Below are positions 1-7,149 of a stretch of DNA of 64,000 nucleotides, in pieces; position 1 is the first letter of the stretch, and each line of letters starts with the position of its first letter. The notes under the pieces are model-generated. The model had not been told where the DNA came from, searched no databases, and saw nothing but the letters and a program-made list of their open reading frames with translations. A program made the position numbers and the translations under genes. The stretch spans positions 620,001-684,000 of the forward strand of contig CANMHG010000001.1 in NCBI GenBank assembly GCA_947497585.1. The letters run 5' to 3'. This stretch comes from an uncultured Bacillaceae bacterium. Lineage in GTDB: Bacteria > Bacillota > Bacilli > Bacillales > Bacillaceae_L.

Positions 1-1
1 A

Positions 2-238
2 TTAGATGGGGATCAACTTAAGGTTATCTGGACATCGAAGGAGCTTTTCCAATATCCATGGGCTGTTCATAAAGATCTAGACACTGAAACGATTAAAGCA
101 TTACAAGATACATTTTTAGATATTACTGACCCAGAAATTCTTGATGCTTTTGGGGCAACTGGCTTTACAACTGCAACAAATGAAGATTATGAAAGTATTA
201 AACAAGCAGCAATTAAGCAGGGAATTATTGAAGAATAG
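2..238 (+). CDS. phnD: Phosphonate ABC transporter substrate-binding protein (3' end only)
   Basis: The window opens inside this gene; only the last 78 codons are present, ending with TAG at 236-238. The visible part contains an aromatic and charged stretch (WTSKELFQYPWAVHKDL) followed by a helical tail (TFLDITDPEILDAFGATGF), typical of the C-terminal lobe of PhnD-type periplasmic binding proteins, here expected to be a lipoprotein outside the membrane. It is followed 12 bases later by phnE and then phnC, the usual gene set of a phosphate, phosphite or phosphonate importer. The ligand cannot be read from this fragment. The operon promoter lies outside the window. Confidence 0.8.
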   Translation, partial: LDGDQLKVIWTSKELFQYPWAVHKDLDTETIKALQDTFLDITDPEILDAFGATGFTTATNEDYESIKQAAIKQGIIEE

Positions 239-250
239 AGCTGATTTATC

Positions 251-1006
251 ATGTGGTTTAAACCAAAGAGCATAGGTACTGCCCTCGTACTTGGAATTCT
301 AATTTATATAAGTGCCGTTTATACTGAATTTGATTTATCAAAATTCAGGGACTTTCGTAATATGATTGACTTTTTATCGCATTGGTTTCCAATGGATTTT
401 TCAAAACTTCCATATATGATAAGTGATAGTGCTGAAACATTAGCAATGGCATTTCTCGGGAGCTTCCTAGGATTGGTTATTGCTTTACCAATCAGCTTTA
501 CCGCAGCCAGAAATACGACTCCTTCAGAATTTGTTTATCATTTTTCTCGTAGTACCCTTAGCTTTGTTCGCTCTATTCCGGAAATTGTTTTTGGTTTAAT
601 TTTATTAACTGCCCTCGGCCTTGGTCCCTTCCCTGCAGTTTTAGCGATTATGTTTCACAATATTGGGGTTTTAGGTAAATTAATAAGTGAACTAATTGAA
701 GCAGCAGATCCTGGACCACAGGAGGCCATGAAAGCAGTTGGTGCAAAAAGTGGATTTGGATACCTGTTTAGTATACTGCCACAAATTTGGCCCAATGTTT
801 TATCACAATATTTTTATCGATTTGAGGTTGCAATTCGAACATCTCTCATCTTAGGTTTCATTGGTGGCGGAGGGATTGGACAGCGGTTGTTTAACGATTT
901 TAAGACGTTTCAATATTCTTCTGTTTCCTTAGATGTTTTAATCATAATGATTATTGTCATTTTGGTGGACCTAATAGGAAGTAAAGTACGCAATAATGTC
1001 ATTTAG
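251..1006 (+). CDS. phnE: Phosphonate ABC transporter permease PhnE
   Basis: Integral membrane permease of 251 residues, the expected size for PhnE. It starts with a short N-terminal membrane helix (about residues 8-24) and has further hydrophobic spans from about residue 60 on. The cytoplasmic EAA loop that docks on the ATPase is visible as EAMKAVGAKSGFGYLF around residues 158-173, followed by the conserved ILGFIGGGGIGQRL segment near 200-213. ATG at 251 has only a weak ribosome binding site, so translation is probably coupled to phnD just upstream. It works with PhnD and PhnC to import a phosphonate-type oxyanion; the substrate is inferred from family only. Confidence 0.9.
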   Translation: MWFKPKSIGTALVLGILIYISAVYTEFDLSKFRDFRNMIDFLSHWFPMDFSKLPYMISDSAETLAMAFLGSFLGLVIALPISFTAARNTTPSEFVYHFSRSTLSFVRSIPEIVFGLILLTALGLGPFPAVLAIMFHNIGVLGKLISELIEAADPGPQEAMKAVGAKSGFGYLFSILPQIWPNVLSQYFYRFEVAIRTSLILGFIGGGGIGQRLFNDFKTFQYSSVSLDVLIIMIIVILVDLIGSKVRNNVI

Positions 1007-1019
1007 AGGGGGAATCCCA

Positions 1020-1790
1020 TTGTTATCTGTTACTAATCTTTCCGTTCGTTACGCTGGTAGCGAAAGTGATGCTCTTTCTAACATCAATTTATCCTTTGAA
1101 AATCGGGAGTTTGTTTGTATACTTGGTAAAAGTGGTTCAGGTAAATCAACCTTTATCCGTTGTATAAATGGTCTTCAAAAACCAACAAAAGGAGAAGTGT
1201 TTTATAAGAATCAATCCTTATCAAATTTGTCTGAAAATGAACTACGCATTGTTAGGCGAGAAATGGGAATGATTTTCCAACATTTTAACCTCATCCCCCG
1301 ACTCACAGTTATGCAAAATGTCTTAACAGGTACTTTTGGATATCGATCAACTTTTAAAAATTTACTTGGATGGTTTTCACAAGAGGAAATTGACCGTGCC
1401 AAGCAAGCCATTGAAGATGTAGAATTAAGTTCCCAAATGAATCGAAGAGTAGAGCAATTAAGTGGAGGTCAAAAACAAAGAGTAGGAATTGCTCGTGCAT
1501 TGCTTCAGAAACCAAACGTATTTCTTGGTGATGAGCCGGTGTCAAGCCTTGATCCCGGTACCTCTACTCGCATTTTTACTTTGCTACAAGAAATACACCA
1601 AAGACACAATTTACTGACGATAATCAATGTTCATGACGTAGAGTTAGCAAAACGATTTGCTACAAGACTCATCGCGTTAAAAGAAGGAGAAGTTGTTTTT
1701 GATGGCTCTCCTAATGAGTTCAGTGACAAAGAGTTTAATCTGATTTATCATTCGCGTTCGGAAGAAGTGAAAGAGCTTGTTTATAGTTAG
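1020..1790 (+). CDS. phnC: Phosphonate ABC transporter ATP-binding protein PhnC
   Basis: ATPase subunit of the phn importer. Visible motifs are Walker A (GKSGSGKST), the Q-loop (MIFQHFNLI), the ABC signature (LSGGQKQRVGIARAL), Walker B with D-loop (VFLGDEPVSSLDP) and the switch histidine (IINVHDVELA). I choose TTG at 1020 because an AGAGGGGGA ribosome binding site lies at 1005-1013, seven bases upstream, and the protein then begins LLSVTNLSV as expected for the family. An in-frame ATG at 996 would overlap phnE, and that binding site lies downstream of it. It is the last transport gene of the operon; the deacetylase follows after 37 bases. Confidence 0.9.
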   Translation: MLSVTNLSVRYAGSESDALSNINLSFENREFVCILGKSGSGKSTFIRCINGLQKPTKGEVFYKNQSLSNLSENELRIVRREMGMIFQHFNLIPRLTVMQNVLTGTFGYRSTFKNLLGWFSQEEIDRAKQAIEDVELSSQMNRRVEQLSGGQKQRVGIARALLQKPNVFLGDEPVSSLDPGTSTRIFTLLQEIHQRHNLLTIINVHDVELAKRFATRLIALKEGEVVFDGSPNEFSDKEFNLIYHSRSEEVKELVYS

Positions 1791-1792
1791 GT

Positions 1793-1827
1793 AAAGGAGA
1801 AATGTTGGTATGAATAAAAGTCCATGA
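1793..1827 (+). promoter_or_regulatory. Ribosome binding site and broken start of the deacetylase gene
   Basis: AAAGGAGA at 1793-1800 is an excellent ribosome binding site and sits nine bases before ATG at 1810. That ATG is in frame with the deacetylase but meets TGA at 1825-1827 after five codons (M-N-K-S-P). The next codon, GTG at 1828, is the first possible start of the long frame and has no binding site of its own. Either TGG has mutated to TGA, or the five-codon leader delivers ribosomes to GTG by reinitiation. Confidence 0.7.
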
Positions 1828-2460
1828 GTGGTTGATCAAACAAGGGTCGTGTACGACTCAAGTGATAAAAATATAGTGACATTTGGATCACCTAACGAAA
1901 AGTCAGTTATCCTTACATTTGATGACGGTCCAAGTAGAATCTTATCGCAGATTCTAGATGTTCTAAAGGATGAAAATGTGCCCTCTATGTTCTTTTGGCA
2001 ATCCCGCTTGCTTCACAATGAGAGGCCATGGCTTAGAGTAATTAAAGAAGGTCATACTATTGGAACTCATTCAATTAATCATAAAGATTTAGTTAAATTA
2101 CCTTTTGATAAGCAGCTGAAAGATTTACAGACAAGTGTTAATGTAATTGAAAATGTGACCGGTGAAAAGATGTACTACTTCCGCCCTCCTTTTGGGCGGT
2201 ATAATGTAGACACCATTAAAGCTGCACAACAATTAGGATTAACAACCGTTATGTGGAGAATCGCCTCAATAGATTGGGAGTTAAAAGATAAGCCTCAACA
2301 AATAATATGCAATGTCGTTGATCACTTAGAGGACGGAGCTATCATTCTACTTCACGAACTAAAACAGACCTTACATATACTTCCAGAACTCATCCATGAA
2401 ATTAGACAAAAAGGCTACTCCTTTACCACTTTACCGCACCGGGGGTCAGGCCCCCGATGA
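1828..2460 (+). CDS. Polysaccharide deacetylase family protein (CE4), start interrupted
   Basis: NodB-homology (carbohydrate esterase 4) protein that would remove N- or O-acetyl groups from a polysaccharide such as peptidoglycan or chitin oligomers. The catalytic motifs are intact: TFDDGPS with the metal- and base-type Asp pair, HSINHKD supplying the H-x3-H metal ligands, RPPFGRYN, the IASIDW segment and LLHE near the C terminus. No signal peptide is visible, so it is probably cytoplasmic or incompletely represented. The well-placed start at 1810 is separated from this frame by TGA at codon 6, so expression depends on GTG 1828 or on readthrough. The last residues (HRGSGPR) are encoded by a GC-rich inverted repeat, suggesting that the original C terminus was overwritten. 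Confidence 0.75.
   Translation: MVDQTRVVYDSSDKNIVTFGSPNEKSVILTFDDGPSRILSQILDVLKDENVPSMFFWQSRLLHNERPWLRVIKEGHTIGTHSINHKDLVKLPFDKQLKDLQTSVNVIENVTGEKMYYFRPPFGRYNVDTIKAAQQLGLTTVMWRIASIDWELKDKPQQIICNVVDHLEDGAIILLHELKQTLHILPELIHEIRQKGYSFTTLPHRGSGPR
2440..2456. repeat. GC-rich interspersed inverted repeat at a gene end
   Basis: CGGGGGTCAGGCCCCCG has 6-bp arms around a 5-base centre and stands out sharply from the AT-rich surroundings. It encodes the last codons of the deacetylase. Short G-rich/C-rich palindromes of the GGGGTCAG-CCCC type are scattered at gene ends in several Bacillus genomes, so I read it as a REP-like element; only one copy is present in this window. Confidence 0.45.
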
Positions 2461-2463
2461 CAC

Positions 2464-2489
2464 AAGCATGGTCTTAACGGACCATGCTT
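2464..2489 (+). terminator. Hairpin after the phn/deacetylase operon
   Basis: Perfect 10-bp stem AAGCATGGTC / GACCATGCTT with a 6-base loop begins just after the deacetylase stop codon. There is no clean T-run, only CTCCTTATCT, so termination may be partial or the hairpin may belong to the adjacent repeat element. Confidence 0.45.
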
Positions 2490-2632
2490 CTCCTTATCTG
2501 CCAGAAGTACATATACCACATCCACTCTACTCATACAAAAATTTCCACCTGTATATTCGAACTAAACTTTCCCTCTCCACCATGGTAAAGTAAACTTAGC
2601 CAAATTAGATTGTAAGTGGATTGTTTAATGAA

Positions 2633-2669
2633 CAAAAAAATACCAACTGTTTAAGCTTAAACAGCTGGT
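2633..2669 (-). terminator. Terminator of the hemerythrin/PAS gene
   Basis: On the minus strand a nearly perfect 28-base palindrome (arms ACCAGCTGTTTAAG and CTTAAACAGTTGGT, one mismatch) is followed by ATTTTTTTG. It lies 13 bases past the stop of the gene at 2683-3702. Confidence 0.8.
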
Positions 2670-2682
2670 TAATATTGTAAAG

Positions 2683-3702
2683 TTAAGTTAATATCCTCTT
2701 TTCACCTTCAATTGCTTTAATCGGATCTATGTTTTGTGTGAATTCAAGAGTCCCAATGTATTTACCACTCTCATCACGAACGGCAAAATAACGGATATAT
2801 ACATATTTATCACGGAACTTTATCCAAAAATCTTCTGTATCTTTTATACCAGATTTGAAGTCTCTTAAGAGATCCTCAACTACATGTACACTTCTAGGTG
2901 GGTGACAGTTTTGTACTGTACGTCCAATTACTGCTTTTGTTCTAGCAAAGATACGTTCTTTTCCGTGAGAAAAATATCGAACTACATCGTCTTGGTCAAT
3001 AAACGTTATATCTACCGGCAAATGGTTTAACATGAGTTCAAGCTGTTTTAACGATAAGATTCCAGTTTCCATTTTGATGAAACCTTCAGAGATAGTATTT
3101 TCAATCAATTCTTTACGGTCTGGATGCCACTCTTCTATTGAATCAATCAAACATAAACCAATTTCATCGCTTTCATGTGAGATTTTTATCCACTCATCTT
3201 CCGTTAAATTCATAAGGGCCATTGGAAATAAAATGTTTTCCTCACGGTATACCATATTCAAAACTTCATTAATAACAAACGTCATCACATCTATAACTGC
3301 TTGATTCTCCCCATTATAATTTGATAATAGTCTTTTAGCATCTTTAATTCCGTCACGAATAAAATCATCAATTCTCCACATATTGTTTGTCGGGCCATAG
3401 ATTCCGTACTTCTCTAAATAAGGAAATAATAGGTTTTCTTTCCGACTGTAGTGCTTATCGATATCAAGTAATAAATTGCAATCTTCCAAAAGTTTGTTAA
3501 TACTCTCTGGTGAATCTGAATTAATAAATTCTTCTAAGTGAACTTTAACCTTTGTTTCAACCAGCATTGTGATTGCTTGATTTTCTAAAATAAATGTGTG
3601 CACAGGATGTCCTGGTTGATCCTCAGGGCGTTCTTCTCTCTCTACCTCAACAATTGATCTCTTTATAGTTTGTTGTTCACGGTTATTAATGATTTCACTC
3701 AT
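2683..3702 (-). CDS. Hemerythrin (HHE) and PAS domain protein, COG2461-like
   Basis: 339-residue cytoplasmic protein. An all-helical hemerythrin-like region spans roughly residues 30-200, with candidate iron ligands in HPVHTFILEN, DKHYSRKENLLFPYLEKY, REENILFPMAL and ISHESDEIG. A PAS domain follows from about residue 220 (LMLNHLPVDITFIDQDDVVRY to the end, with the conserved GRTVQNCHPP). This matches the DUF438/COG2461 group, thought to sense oxygen, NO or redox state; unlike many members it starts directly with the HHE part. ATG at 3702 follows GGAGGAG. A perfect Fnr/Crp-type palindrome at 3788-3805 lies upstream, so expression is probably induced when oxygen is low. No enzyme activity is assigned. 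Confidence 0.8.
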   Translation of the reverse strand: MSEIINNREQQTIKRSIVEVEREERPEDQPGHPVHTFILENQAITMLVETKVKVHLEEFINSDSPESINKLLEDCNLLLDIDKHYSRKENLLFPYLEKYGIYGPTNNMWRIDDFIRDGIKDAKRLLSNYNGENQAVIDVMTFVINEVLNMVYREENILFPMALMNLTEDEWIKISHESDEIGLCLIDSIEEWHPDRKELIENTISEGFIKMETGILSLKQLELMLNHLPVDITFIDQDDVVRYFSHGKERIFARTKAVIGRTVQNCHPPRSVHVVEDLLRDFKSGIKDTEDFWIKFRDKYVYIRYFAVRDESGKYIGTLEFTQNIDPIKAIEGEKRILT

Positions 3703-3787
3703 AGTAGATACTCCTCCTGCAAATAGGTTTCATCTTTAAAGTGCGAAAAGTTCTCATTAATAACGTAACATGTTAGATAGATAAATT

Positions 3788-3805
3788 ATGTGATTGGTGT
3801 CACAT
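3788..3805. promoter_or_regulatory. Fnr/Crp-type operator between divergent genes
   Basis: ATGTGATTGGTGTCACAT is a perfect TGTGA-N6-TCACA palindrome. In Bacillus this is the Fnr box used for anaerobic activation. Its centre is about 94 bp before the ATG of the minus-strand hemerythrin/PAS gene and about 180 bp before the plus-strand DUF3231 gene. A possible minus-strand -10 (TATTAA, about 3757-3762) would put it near -46, close to the class II activator position. Confidence 0.7.
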
Positions 3806-3976
3806 ACTGGTGTTTATTCAACACTCAATATCTTTACCCCATTAGGCAGTGCATCTAGTTCAAAACTCATTTAAAGAATTAGTTTAAAAACGAATAAACT
3901 TTTTATAATTTTGGGACATGCTATATGTAGGTAAAATTGCCATAAATAATGTAAATATGATTGTGGAGGCAGAAAA

Positions 3977-4981
3977 TTGAACTCAAGTATTAAACTATCA
4001 AGTGCAGAAATTTCTAATTTGTGGTCTACATATGTTAATGACTCTTTAACAGTTTGTCTAATGACTCACTTTAAGGAAACTGTTGAGAATCAGGATATCA
4101 CTCCATTGATAGACGAGACAATACAGGTTGCAACAAACCATATGAATACCTTAAAAACCTTATTTAATTTAGAAAACATTGTAATACCAACTGGATTTCC
4201 TGTTGAAAAGCACGTTATTACAAACGCACCAAAGTTATTTAGTGATCTTTTTTATCTTGAATACATGAGGCATATATGTAAAGTTGGAATAGGTTCACAC
4301 GGAACTGCGATTACGTTATCAGCTCGAGAAGATGTTCGAGCAATTTATAGTGATTTTCTAAATGATGCAGTTAAACTTAATAATAACATCATGTCGTTCA
4401 TGCAGGAAATTGGGGTTTTCATCAGAACTCCTAACATGCAATATCCTGAAGAAGTGAAGTTTGCTCATGATCAGAGCTATTTAAGAGGATATTTTGGTCA
4501 TCGTCGCCCATTATTGGCTCTAGAAGTAACCCACTTAACTACGACATCCCTACACAATCTGTTAGGACAATCAACATGTCTAGGTTTTGCACAAGTAACT
4601 GGTGAAGAGGAACTCCGACAATATTTCCTTCGTGGAAAAAAGATTTCAGAAGATATTCTGGGTCACGTTCATGATGTCTTATTAGATAGTGATGTACCTT
4701 CTCCTATGACCTGGGACGCTGAACTTACAAACTCCATCACTTCACCTTTTAGTGACCAGCTCATGTTATTTGTTATCGGTACACTATCTAATGTTGCAAT
4801 TTCATTATATGGGACAGCCATGTCTACTTCAATGAGACATGATGTTGGTGCTCTTTATGCAAACTTTATAAGAAAAGCTGCACCATTTGGTGAGGATGGT
4901 CTAAATCTCCAAATAGAGAGAGGTTGGTTAGAGCAACCACCTCAGTTCACAGATCACGAAAAGCTTGCTAGAGAGAAGTAG
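3977..4981 (+). CDS. DUF3231 family protein
   Basis: 334 residues with no membrane segment. The two halves look like a duplication: each has long helices and a motif of the type GxHGTAI or NVAISLYGTAM followed by a segment with R-D-x-x-x-x-Y-x-x-F (SAREDVRAIYSDFL and SMRHDVGALYANFI). This is the ferritin-like DUF3231 family found in Bacillus, whose function is unknown. The TTG start at 3977 follows GGAGG at 3965-3969. It is divergent from the hemerythrin/PAS gene across a 274-bp region with an Fnr-type site, so a link to low oxygen is possible but inferred. Confidence 0.75.
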   Translation: MNSSIKLSSAEISNLWSTYVNDSLTVCLMTHFKETVENQDITPLIDETIQVATNHMNTLKTLFNLENIVIPTGFPVEKHVITNAPKLFSDLFYLEYMRHICKVGIGSHGTAITLSAREDVRAIYSDFLNDAVKLNNNIMSFMQEIGVFIRTPNMQYPEEVKFAHDQSYLRGYFGHRRPLLALEVTHLTTTSLHNLLGQSTCLGFAQVTGEEELRQYFLRGKKISEDILGHVHDVLLDSDVPSPMTWDAELTNSITSPFSDQLMLFVIGTLSNVAISLYGTAMSTSMRHDVGALYANFIRKAAPFGEDGLNLQIERGWLEQPPQFTDHEKLAREK

Positions 4982-5004
4982 AAAAATGTCTACTTCTCTT
5001 TTTT
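4972..5004 (+). terminator. Terminator of the DUF3231 gene
   Basis: AGAGAAGTAG and CTACTTCTCT form a 10-bp stem followed by TTTTTT. The left arm contains the stop codon of the gene. Confidence 0.85.
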
Positions 5005-5098
5005 ACAAACATTTATACATTCAAATCTGTCCCTTTCGTCCAAAATATGGTACAATAGTTTACAGAATTATCAATAATTATTTTACAAGGAGGAGTTT

Positions 5099-5689
5099 AT
5101 GTACAAGTTAAAGGATAAAGAGATGATATTTATTTACACAGGTCCAGATGGATCAGGAAGAAAAACTCTTGCCAAAATGGTGTCAACAACGTTTGACATG
5201 GAAACAATCCCCTCTTTTACTACGCGTCCCCCCCGTCCCTTCGAAACACATGGAAAGGATTATCACTTTGTAGGTGAAGAAACTTTTCTACAGATGAAAC
5301 AACAAGATGAATTTCTAGAGAGTGTACAAATTGATGGATACCATTACGGTATTCGCGAACTCGATATCCAAAAGATTTTTAACAAGCATAAAATTGTCTA
5401 TTTAACATTGAATACTGAAGGTGCACAATTGTTAAAAGATATGTACGGAGATCAAGTTGTACGAATTTTTGTTTACGCTGACAGAGATACTGTTATGCAG
5501 AGGCAAAAAGAGCGTGGTGATGATGAGTTAGCGATTCAGCGCCATATGAATAACTATGATGATACAATGGCTTACAAAGCTCAGTGCGAGCATTCTTTAC
5601 AAAATTATGACTTACCTCAAGTATCATTTCAAATTAGTGAAATTATAGAATCATACTTAGAGAGAAACTTAATTGTGACAGATTATTAA
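5099..5689 (+). CDS. Guanylate kinase-like protein with an altered P-loop
   Basis: 196-residue member of the guanylate kinase family. The GMP-binding segment is well kept (SFTTRPPRPFETHGKDYHFV, the counterpart of the S-Y-T-T-R...DYHFV motif of Gmk), as are YGIREL and the lid Arg segment (MQRQKERGDD). The nucleotide-binding loop reads GPDGSGRKT where Gmk has GPSGVGKGT, so the catalytic Walker lysine position (residue 21) is Arg, with Lys one place later. It is therefore probably not the housekeeping Gmk but a divergent paralogue, either with changed activity or a binding protein. ATG follows AAGGAGGAG. A strong terminator follows immediately. Confidence 0.75.
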   Translation: MYKLKDKEMIFIYTGPDGSGRKTLAKMVSTTFDMETIPSFTTRPPRPFETHGKDYHFVGEETFLQMKQQDEFLESVQIDGYHYGIRELDIQKIFNKHKIVYLTLNTEGAQLLKDMYGDQVVRIFVYADRDTVMQRQKERGDDELAIQRHMNNYDDTMAYKAQCEHSLQNYDLPQVSFQISEIIESYLERNLIVTDY

Positions 5690-5730
5690 TTTCAAAAACC
5701 CTCAACATTGACTGTTGAGGGTTTTTGAAA
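5690..5730. terminator. Bidirectional terminator between convergent genes
   Basis: 18-bp perfect stem (TTTCAAAAACCCTCAACA and its complement) with a 5-base loop; the outer A/T-rich arms give a T-run in both directions. It serves the guanylate-kinase-like gene and the terC operon. Confidence 0.9.
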
Positions 5731-6516
5731 TTAGCTTATATTCTCTTGAACTTTTGTTTCTTCTGGCTTTTCTTTAGATAAGAACCAACCACCTAAAGCA
5801 ATTAATAACAGCACTGCATAGAACGTGATTTTCCATTCAGGTGATTTAGCAAAGCCTTCTGCTAAAACTCCAACTTCTGGATGGGATAGTGTAAAGACAG
5901 TAAGCTTAACACCTACCCAACCTACAATCATAAATGCTGCAATTTCAAGTCCAGGTCTCTTTTGTAGGAGTGTAACAAAATAGTTCGCTGCAAAACGCAT
6001 GATAATTAATCCAATTAATCCACCGGCAAAGATGACAAGAAACTTACCACCATCTAATCCACCAATTTTAGGAAGATTCGTGTTAGGAAGTGTGACAGCT
6101 AAAGCTACTGCGGCTAGGATTGAATCAACTGCAAACGCGATATCTGCAAGTTCTACTTTAATAACAGTACCCCAAAACCCTGATTTTTTCTTTTCTTTTA
6201 CCATTCCTGCTTTTTCTTTCTGCTTTTTTACCACTAGTTTCCTAAAAATATGATTAAAAGCAATGAATAGTAGGTAAAGTGCACCTAGTGCTTGAACCTG
6301 CCATACGTCTACAAGGAACGATATCGCAAAAAGTGACCCAAGTCGGAATACAAATGCACCAGCAAGTCCGTAAAATAACGCTCTTTTACGCTCTTCTTCT
6401 GGCAAATGCTTAACCATAATAGCTAAAACGAGTGCATTATCTGCTGCTAAAAGCCCCTCAATAGCAATTAATAAAAGTAGTACCCAAGCATATTCTAATA
6501 AAATTGAAATTTCCAA
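5731..6516 (-). CDS. TerC family integral membrane protein (probable Mn2+ exporter)
   Basis: 261-residue polytopic membrane protein with about seven hydrophobic spans. TerC hallmarks are the acidic intramembrane segments (EGLLAADNALVLAIMV near residue 20 and VELADIAFAVDSILAAVAL near residue 120) and GxRxG-like loops. Bacillus homologues (MeeF/YceF, MeeY/YkoY) move manganese for metallation of secreted proteins. The TTG start at 6516 follows AGGGGG about ten bases upstream. It is the last gene of a three-gene minus-strand operon led by a yybP-ykoY Mn2+ riboswitch at 7141-7238, which strongly supports a role in manganese homeostasis. Confidence 0.85.
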   Translation of the reverse strand: MEISILLEYAWVLLLLIAIEGLLAADNALVLAIMVKHLPEEERKRALFYGLAGAFVFRLGSLFAISFLVDVWQVQALGALYLLFIAFNHIFRKLVVKKQKEKAGMVKEKKKSGFWGTVIKVELADIAFAVDSILAAVALAVTLPNTNLPKIGGLDGGKFLVIFAGGLIGLIIMRFAANYFVTLLQKRPGLEIAAFMIVGWVGVKLTVFTLSHPEVGVLAEGFAKSPEWKITFYAVLLLIALGGWFLSKEKPEETKVQENIS

Positions 6517-6546
6517 TGAATGTTAACCCCCTAGGTTAAAACGTAA

Positions 6547-6822
6547 TTATTCGATAAATTTATGTTTTTTCTTTACAGACTCTGGTGCAATTTTAACAAA
6601 TCTTTCTAAAACAAAGGATGCAATAACAACATCATCAACAAGTCCTATAAATGCTAGATAGTCTGGAATTAAGTCGAATGGGAAGAAAGCATAGGTTAGA
6701 AAAAACAAAACACCTAGTGCTTTTTTATGCAACGGTACCTCATCTGACAGGAAGAAATCCTTCAAAAAGGGGACAAATCTTCTAAACTTAAATATAAAGG
6801 TTATTCTTTTTAAAAATTTCAA
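6547..6822 (-). CDS. DUF1232 (YkvA-like) small membrane protein
   Basis: 91 residues. The DUF1232 signature is clear: FFPFDLIPDYLAFIGLVDDV inside a hydrophobic stretch, preceded by a basic N-terminal region. The family is widespread, membrane-associated and without a proven function. The start is TTG at 6822 behind a GGGTGA ribosome binding site. It lies 30 bp upstream of terC and 44 bp downstream of the FbpB-like ORF, so it is probably co-transcribed under the Mn2+ riboswitch. Confidence 0.8.
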   Translation of the reverse strand: MKFLKRITFIFKFRRFVPFLKDFFLSDEVPLHKKALGVLFFLTYAFFPFDLIPDYLAFIGLVDDVVIASFVLERFVKIAPESVKKKHKFIE

Positions 6823-6866
6823 TTTGATCTCACCCTTATCTCTTGACCTATGATCTTATTTCTTGA

Positions 6867-7001
6867 TTACTGTTTAGTGGAACTCATCGTATGCTTTTCC
6901 TCAATACGAAGCTCAATTTTTTCAAGTAGTTTTTTATCCTTTAGTAATTCCTCTTTATTCCTCTTCATTAGTTCTACCATGGATAACATACCCTTTTTCA
7001 T
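6867..7001 (-). CDS. FbpB-like small basic protein (44 aa)
   Basis: The sequence shows a 44-codon frame from ATG 7001 to TAA 6867 with AAAGGG about ten bases upstream. Its core MKRNKEELLKDKKLLEKIE closely resembles the conserved region of the Fur-regulated basic protein FbpB family of Bacillus (NKEELLKDKEALEKIE type). In B. subtilis FbpB takes part in the iron-sparing response with the sRNA FsrA; whether this homologue does so is unknown. I see no Fur box in front of it. Instead it is the first gene behind the yybP-ykoY Mn2+ riboswitch, followed by DUF1232 and terC, which points to manganese rather than iron control. Confidence 0.7.
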   Translation of the reverse strand: MKKGMLSMVELMKRNKEELLKDKKLLEKIELRIEEKHTMSSTKQ

Positions 7002-7080
7002 CTTTCATCAACCCTTTCATCACTTTTAAAATATCAGTTGAGCCAGTTTCTGTATTAAAATCATTTTTGGCAAACAAAAA

Positions 7081-7107
7081 GACCTTCACCGTGGATGGTA
7101 AAGGTCT
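7081..7107 (-). terminator. Second terminator of the riboswitch leader
   Basis: Minus strand: GACCTTTACC / GGTGAAGGTC stem followed by TTTTTG. Its left arm nearly repeats the left arm of the first terminator 40 bp upstream, so the leader carries two successive intrinsic terminators before the first gene. Confidence 0.8.
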
Positions 7108-7117
7108 CAAAAATCAC

Positions 7118-7149
7118 AAAAAGACCCTTACCTGATAGGTAAAGGTCTT
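7118..7149 (-). terminator. First terminator (expression platform) of the Mn2+ riboswitch
   Basis: Minus strand: AAGACCTTTACC / GGTAAGGGTCTT stem followed by a T-run. The left arm overlaps the 3' strand of aptamer helix P1 (CAAGACCTTT), so metal binding that stabilises P1 should block this hairpin and allow transcription. Confidence 0.85.

Noticed and set aside
1825..1827. TGA as selenocysteine or recoded Trp codon
   Set aside because: No SECIS-like element or selenocysteine machinery is visible, and most genes here end in ordinary stops. Mutation, sequencing error or normal reinitiation explains it more simply.
2396..2593. 65-codon plus-strand frame overlapping the deacetylase end
   Set aside because: It shares the deacetylase DNA in another frame, runs through two hairpins and has no ribosome binding site.
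7021..7080. Fur box in front of the FbpB-like gene
   Set aside because: I looked for a GATAAT-type palindrome and found only loose AT-rich matches; the riboswitch leader is the better-supported control.
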